Shown here: positions 5,824 through 9,171 of the stretch, piece by piece
How positions within the stretch are numbered: the first letter of the stretch is position 1
Layout: each line of letters starts with the position of its first letter
DNA from: Pseudomonadota bacterium
Lineage (GTDB): Bacteria > Pseudomonadota > Gammaproteobacteria > Burkholderiales > Burkholderiaceae_B
Length of the DNA: 9,171 nt
Direction of reading: 5' to 3'
Assembly (NCBI GenBank): GCA_021793875.1
Contig: JAJYRX010000047.1
Coordinates: 1-9,171 of the forward strand
Program-made: the position numbers and the translations under genes
Notes under the pieces: generated by a model
Seen by the model: only the letters and a program-made list of their open reading frames with translations
What the model was told of the DNA's origin: nothing
The model's database searches: none

Positions 5824-6604
5824 AAGCAATCATAAAAATCCTATATCTATAAGCAACCAAATTGTTCTAGTAACGGGTGGCGCCCGTGGCTTAGGCGCAG
5901 CCATAGCACAAGCATTTTTACGTGAGAATGCACGCGTAGTTATTAACTACCATCAAAGCAAGCAGGCAGCGGAGAAACTACAGGCTGAAAGCAACAATAA
6001 TGCTATAGCCATAAAAGCCGATGTAACCAATCCTGATGAAGTTAAGAAAATGGTTGAGATTGCCGAGAATCACTTTAATTCTTATATAACAACCATAGTT
6101 AACAATGCCCTCCCATCGTTTAAGTTTGACGGGGACAATCGACCAAAGGTTGCAAACCTGACCTGGAGTCGCATAGATCAACAAGTTCAGGGTAGTCTAC
6201 GTGGATGTCTTAATACCGTTCAGGCATGTCTTAAAGGAATGAAGAGCCTAGAGTTTGGAAGAATAATAAATATAGGTACCAACCTTGTACAACACCCGGT
6301 AGTTCCGTACCACGACTACACAGCGGCTAAAGCTGCCTTACTTTCATTTACACGCACATTATCAAAAGATTTAGGCAAATACGGAATTACAGTAAACATG
6401 ATGTCAGGAGGTCTCTTACAAGAAACTGATGCCTCTTCAGCAACACCTGCTGAGGTGTTTAACCTTATAGCAAAAAATACGCCTCTTGGCAGAGTAACAA
6501 CACCAGAAGAATTTGCGGACATAGCACTATTTTTTGCCTCACCATGGTCACGTGCAATTACGGGACAAAACATTCTGGTAGATGGTGGTCTTGTTAATAA
6601 CTAG
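5819..6604 (+). CDS. Short-chain dehydrogenase/reductase (SDR), FabG-like, TPP-controlled
   Basis: A 261-residue cytosolic classical-type SDR. The cofactor loop is TGGARGLG (19-26); R23 in that loop suggests NADP(H). D68 in KADVT follows the usual pattern, NNA is at 95-97, the YTAAK active site gives Y167 and K171, and GQNILVDGG near the C-terminus is typical of FabG-like enzymes. Two positions are unusual: the catalytic Ser 13 residues before Tyr is T154, and by my alignment the helix-4 Asn is S126. I use the ATG at 5819, which has AAGGAG 5 nt upstream, rather than a TTG at 5783 that lies inside the sequestering arm. It is 9 nt from the monooxygenase gene. Reaction inferred: oxidation or reduction of an alcohol/carbonyl in a thiamin-related compound. 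I recall FabG-like SDRs being listed among predicted thiamin-regulated genes, but cannot verify it here. Confidence 0.9.
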   Translation: MQSNHKNPISISNQIVLVTGGARGLGAAIAQAFLRENARVVINYHQSKQAAEKLQAESNNNAIAIKADVTNPDEVKKMVEIAENHFNSYITTIVNNALPSFKFDGDNRPKVANLTWSRIDQQVQGSLRGCLNTVQACLKGMKSLEFGRIINIGTNLVQHPVVPYHDYTAAKAALLSFTRTLSKDLGKYGITVNMMSGGLLQETDASSATPAEVFNLIAKNTPLGRVTTPEEFADIALFFASPWSRAITGQNILVDGGLVNN

Positions 6605-6613
6605 GTAATAAAT

Positions 6614-7915
6614 ATGTCTAAACGTCAAATGCATATAAACCTATTTCCAATAGGTTGTGGTCACCATCAGGCTGCATGGCGCAAAAGCACATCTAGCGTA
6701 GAACGTCTTGGTGATATAAGTTTTTATGAAGAGATAGCTCAAATAGCTGAAAAAGGTAAGTTAGATGCTGTGTTTTTAGCCGACGGTGCATCGGTAGACA
6801 ACATTGAAAATGGACCACGATGGTTTCTAGAGCCACTAACCTGCATTGCAGCAATGGCTAGAGTAACAACACACATAGGTTTAATTTCCACTGTATCCAG
6901 CACCTTTTTTACACCCTTTCATGCTGCACGCATGCTGGCATCATTGGACCATATAAGCAACGGACGTATGGGATGGAACCTCGTTACATCTATGTATGAC
7001 TCAGAAGCAAGAAATCATGGCTACCAATCCATGCCATCACATGAGCACCGTTATAAAAGAGCAGAAGAATTTGCAGAAACCGTTTTGCAACTTTGGGACA
7101 GCTGGCCATCCAAGGCACTCAAGATGGACCGTAATGGAAAATATGCAGACCTATCTATGATGAAAAAAATAAACCACGAGGGAGACTATTTTCTTGTAGA
7201 CGGTCCACTTATCACTCCACAGCCACCTCAAGGTTACCCTGTACTATTTCAGGCTGGGGCATCTGAGTATGGTAGGCAACTTGCCGCCAAGCATGCTGAA
7301 GCCATATACGCGGTAGCATATGACTTGGAATCTGCACAAAGGTATTACAAAGACATAAAGCGCAGAGTTCGCAAGGCTGGACGCAGCGATAAAGTGCCTA
7401 TATTGCCTGGGCTTGTAACATACGTTGCCTCAACAGAAGCCGAAGCTCAAGCTAAACGAAGGGAGCTGGATGAATTGCTCCCAACCACCACTTCTTTGCA
7501 GCAATTAGAAATGTATATTTTTCAAGATTGCAGCAATTGGGACCTAGACGCCCCGGTCCCTGAACTTCCACCTTTGAATGAATTTAAAGGACCAAAGGGA
7601 AGATACTCAACCATATTACGCATAATAGAGTCTGAAAAACCTACGCTGCGTGAATTATTAGGCAGACTTGCTGCCGGAGGCGGACACTGCACCATGATAG
7701 GAACACCAGACCAAATTGCAGATCAAATGGAACTATGGTTTCTTAATGAAGGGGCTGACGGGTTTAACCTTATGCCACCTTCGTTACCTGATAGCGTCGA
7801 AGATTTCATAGAGTTTGTTGTACCTGAACTTCAAAAACGAGGTTTATTTCGTCATGAATACGAGCATAAAACATTAAGAGGCCATCTTGGGCTAAAGCGT
7901 CCACTAGAACGTTGA
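6614..7915 (+). CDS. Flavin-dependent monooxygenase, NtaA/SnaA/DszA (luciferase-like) family
   Basis: A 433-residue cytosolic protein, full length for the NtaA/SnaA/SoxA/DszA branch of the bacterial luciferase-like superfamily. Diagnostic features are GHHQAAWR (16-23), FLADG (54-58), LEPLTCIAAMARVT (72-85), and SNGRMGWNLVTS (115-126) of the FMN-binding barrel; PVLFQAGASEYGR follows later. Enzymes of this branch use FMNH2 from a separate flavin reductase and O2 to oxidise C-N or C-S compounds (nitrilotriacetate, EDTA, dibenzothiophene sulfone). No reductase gene is in the window. The gene follows the SDR by 9 nt; its AGG ribosome-binding site overlaps the SDR stop, suggesting translational coupling, so it shares the TPP riboswitch. 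A sulfur- and nitrogen-rich heterocycle related to thiamin would suit the family chemistry, but that is inference. Confidence 0.9.
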   Translation: MSKRQMHINLFPIGCGHHQAAWRKSTSSVERLGDISFYEEIAQIAEKGKLDAVFLADGASVDNIENGPRWFLEPLTCIAAMARVTTHIGLISTVSSTFFTPFHAARMLASLDHISNGRMGWNLVTSMYDSEARNHGYQSMPSHEHRYKRAEEFAETVLQLWDSWPSKALKMDRNGKYADLSMMKKINHEGDYFLVDGPLITPQPPQGYPVLFQAGASEYGRQLAAKHAEAIYAVAYDLESAQRYYKDIKRRVRKAGRSDKVPILPGLVTYVASTEAEAQAKRRELDELLPTTTSLQQLEMYIFQDCSNWDLDAPVPELPPLNEFKGPKGRYSTILRIIESEKPTLRELLGRLAAGGGHCTMIGTPDQIADQMELWFLNEGADGFNLMPPSLPDSVEDFIEFVVPELQKRGLFRHEYEHKTLRGHLGLKRPLER

Positions 7916-7919
7916 GCGG

Positions 7920-9171
7920 CTAAGCTATATGCACCACCCTATCAAATATACTTTTAGGAATGGTAGCATGAGTGGCCATAACCACCGTACGATTAACGGT
8001 TGTGGTTTTTAAAGCATTAAAAAATGCCTCTTGTGCCTGTACATCAAGCCCTGCAGTAGGCTCATCTAAGAGCAGAATTGACGATTCTCGCAATAGAGCA
8101 CGGGCAAGACATAAACGCCTTGCCTGTCCAGCAGATATTGTACTTCCAAGCTCTCCCAGATAGCTATCTAAACCATTATTCAGTTGTCGTACCCATGCAT
8201 ATAACTGTGCATCTTCCAATGCATTCCACAACATACTTTCAGTTGCGTGTGGCCTACCTAACAACAGATTTTCTTTTATAGTTCCAGAGAATACTGGAGC
8301 CTCTTGTGACATTAAGGTTATTCGCTTATATAGATCACCTACATCAACGCAGCTCACGTCAGTATCAGCAACTTTTACTGTGCCTGCATTAAGCTTATGC
8401 AGTTTAAGTATCAGGTGAAGTAAGGTGGTTTTTCCGCAGCCACTTTCCCCAACAATTGCAACGCGTTCACCCTCACTAATAGACAATGAAAAATTTTTAA
8501 AAATATAATCATCGGGATGAGTATCGTAGGCAAAGCTTATGTTGTCAAAAACCACACTACTTCCTTGAGGCAAACCAACTGGATAATCAGGGTCCTCAAC
8601 AGTCACCTTTGAAGAAACACTTCTCCATAGATTTTCTGCAGCAGCATTGGCTGTACCTAATTTAGCAGCACCCCTTGTTAGTGGCAAAAATGATTCGAAC
8701 AAGCCTACTGTGGCTAATAGCAGAGCTGTCACAAATGCACCCGACACCTGCTGTCTGTATATTGCGTCTAGCCCCCACCAAAGCACCAATACTGTAATTG
8801 AGCCGGATATGACTTGCAGAGCAAATTGACCAATGATTGCGGCTGTATCTTGCCTTAATGCAGCAGCAACCCACAATCTACTCGCCTTATTTACTCTTAG
8901 TATCACCGAATCTTTTGCTCCAAGTGCAATAATATCTGCGTGAGCCTGTACACTTTCAACCACTTCCGACTGCAGTTCTGACTGCCAGTATTGAGCCATC
9001 TTTCCAATATTTACGCTAGACTTTCTTAAAACATAGGGTATTAACCATATCGATGTAGTTGTAATGGCAAATAGTGCAACACCTACTTCCAAAGACAGCG
9101 TGCCAATAATTAAAGACATAGAAGCACCAACCACAAAAGCTACGGCTGCTGGTATGGCGGACTGTAAAACT
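7920..9171 (-). CDS. cydC: CydC-like ABC exporter, fused membrane and ATPase domains (5' end outside window)
   Basis: The frame is open to the window edge, so the N-terminal part of the membrane domain is missing; a GTG at 9134 lies inside a membrane helix and is not the start. Seen are the later membrane helices, the segment FESFLPLTRGAAKLGTANAA resembling the end of the CydC membrane domain, then a full ATPase domain: Walker A GESGCGKTT (encoded near 8450-8424), Q-loop MSQEAPVF, signature ISAGQARR in place of LSGGQ, Walker B ILLLDEPTAGLD and H-loop MATHA. Known: CydC pairs with CydD to export cysteine and glutathione and supports cytochrome bd assembly. The CydC assignment is by pattern; another heterodimeric type I exporter is possible. 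It converges on the monooxygenase gene with 4 nt between stops, and no obvious terminator lies between. Confidence 0.82.
   Translation of the reverse strand, partial: VLQSAIPAAVAFVVGASMSLIIGTLSLEVGVALFAITTTSIWLIPYVLRKSSVNIGKMAQYWQSELQSEVVESVQAHADIIALGAKDSVILRVNKASRLWVAAALRQDTAAIIGQFALQVISGSITVLVLWWGLDAIYRQQVSGAFVTALLLATVGLFESFLPLTRGAAKLGTANAAAENLWRSVSSKVTVEDPDYPVGLPQGSSVVFDNISFAYDTHPDDYIFKNFSLSISEGERVAIVGESGCGKTTLLHLILKLHKLNAGTVKVADTDVSCVDVGDLYKRITLMSQEAPVFSGTIKENLLLGRPHATESMLWNALEDAQLYAWVRQLNNGLDSYLGELGSTISAGQARRLCLARALLRESSILLLDEPTAGLDVQAQEAFFNALKTTTVNRTVVMATHATIPKSIFDRVVHIA

Noticed and set aside
5643..5852. Open frame of 69 codons on the plus strand
   Set aside because: It is made up of the TPP aptamer and its expression platform and ends inside the SDR gene in another frame; no protein features.
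9132..9134. GTG as the start of the ABC exporter
   Set aside because: The frame stays open to 9171 and encodes more of a membrane helix; half of the membrane domain would be missing, so the gene simply begins outside the window.

Overview
The window is an A+T-rich stretch of an unidentified Gram-negative bacterium, most likely a proteobacterium. The evidence is a tripartite tricarboxylate transporter (TctA/TctB type), a CydC-like ABC exporter, a PuuB/OrdL-like amine oxidase and an NtaA-type flavin monooxygenase. ATA and other A/T-rich codons are frequent. Lineage cannot be fixed further from the sequence.

Layout. On the minus strand, read right to left, there are: a divergently promoted carboxymuconolactone decarboxylase (CMD) family gene (5562-5161); a sigma70-like promoter and a TPP riboswitch (about 5159-5035); a sodium:solute symporter (4972-3530); a likely internal promoter (3488-3460); a FAD amine oxidase (3424-2069); tctB (2046-1570); tctA (1551-61); and the first ten codons of a further gene, probably tctC (30-1). 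On the plus strand there are: a second TPP riboswitch (about 5668-5752), a short-chain dehydrogenase (5819-6604) and an NtaA/SnaA/DszA-type flavin monooxygenase (6614-7915). The right end holds the 3' part of a CydC-like ABC exporter (9171-7920, minus) that converges on the monooxygenase with a 4-nt gap.

The main point is the pair of oppositely oriented TPP riboswitches about 540 bp apart. One controls a symporter of the type called ThiV. The other controls an SDR plus flavin monooxygenase pair that belongs to no textbook thiamin pathway. In both leaders I can draw mutually exclusive helices that would hide or free the Shine-Dalgarno site, and I see no terminator, so both probably act on translation. 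The simplest reading is a thiamin-repressed uptake and salvage module: the symporter imports thiamin, a pyrimidine or thiazole precursor, or a breakdown product, and the SDR and monooxygenase convert it to something usable. The CMD protein, encoded in the same block, may take part. Whether the amine oxidase and Tct transporter belong to the module or are a separate carbon/nitrogen uptake unit is open, because they appear to have their own promoter. Substrates are inferred throughout.
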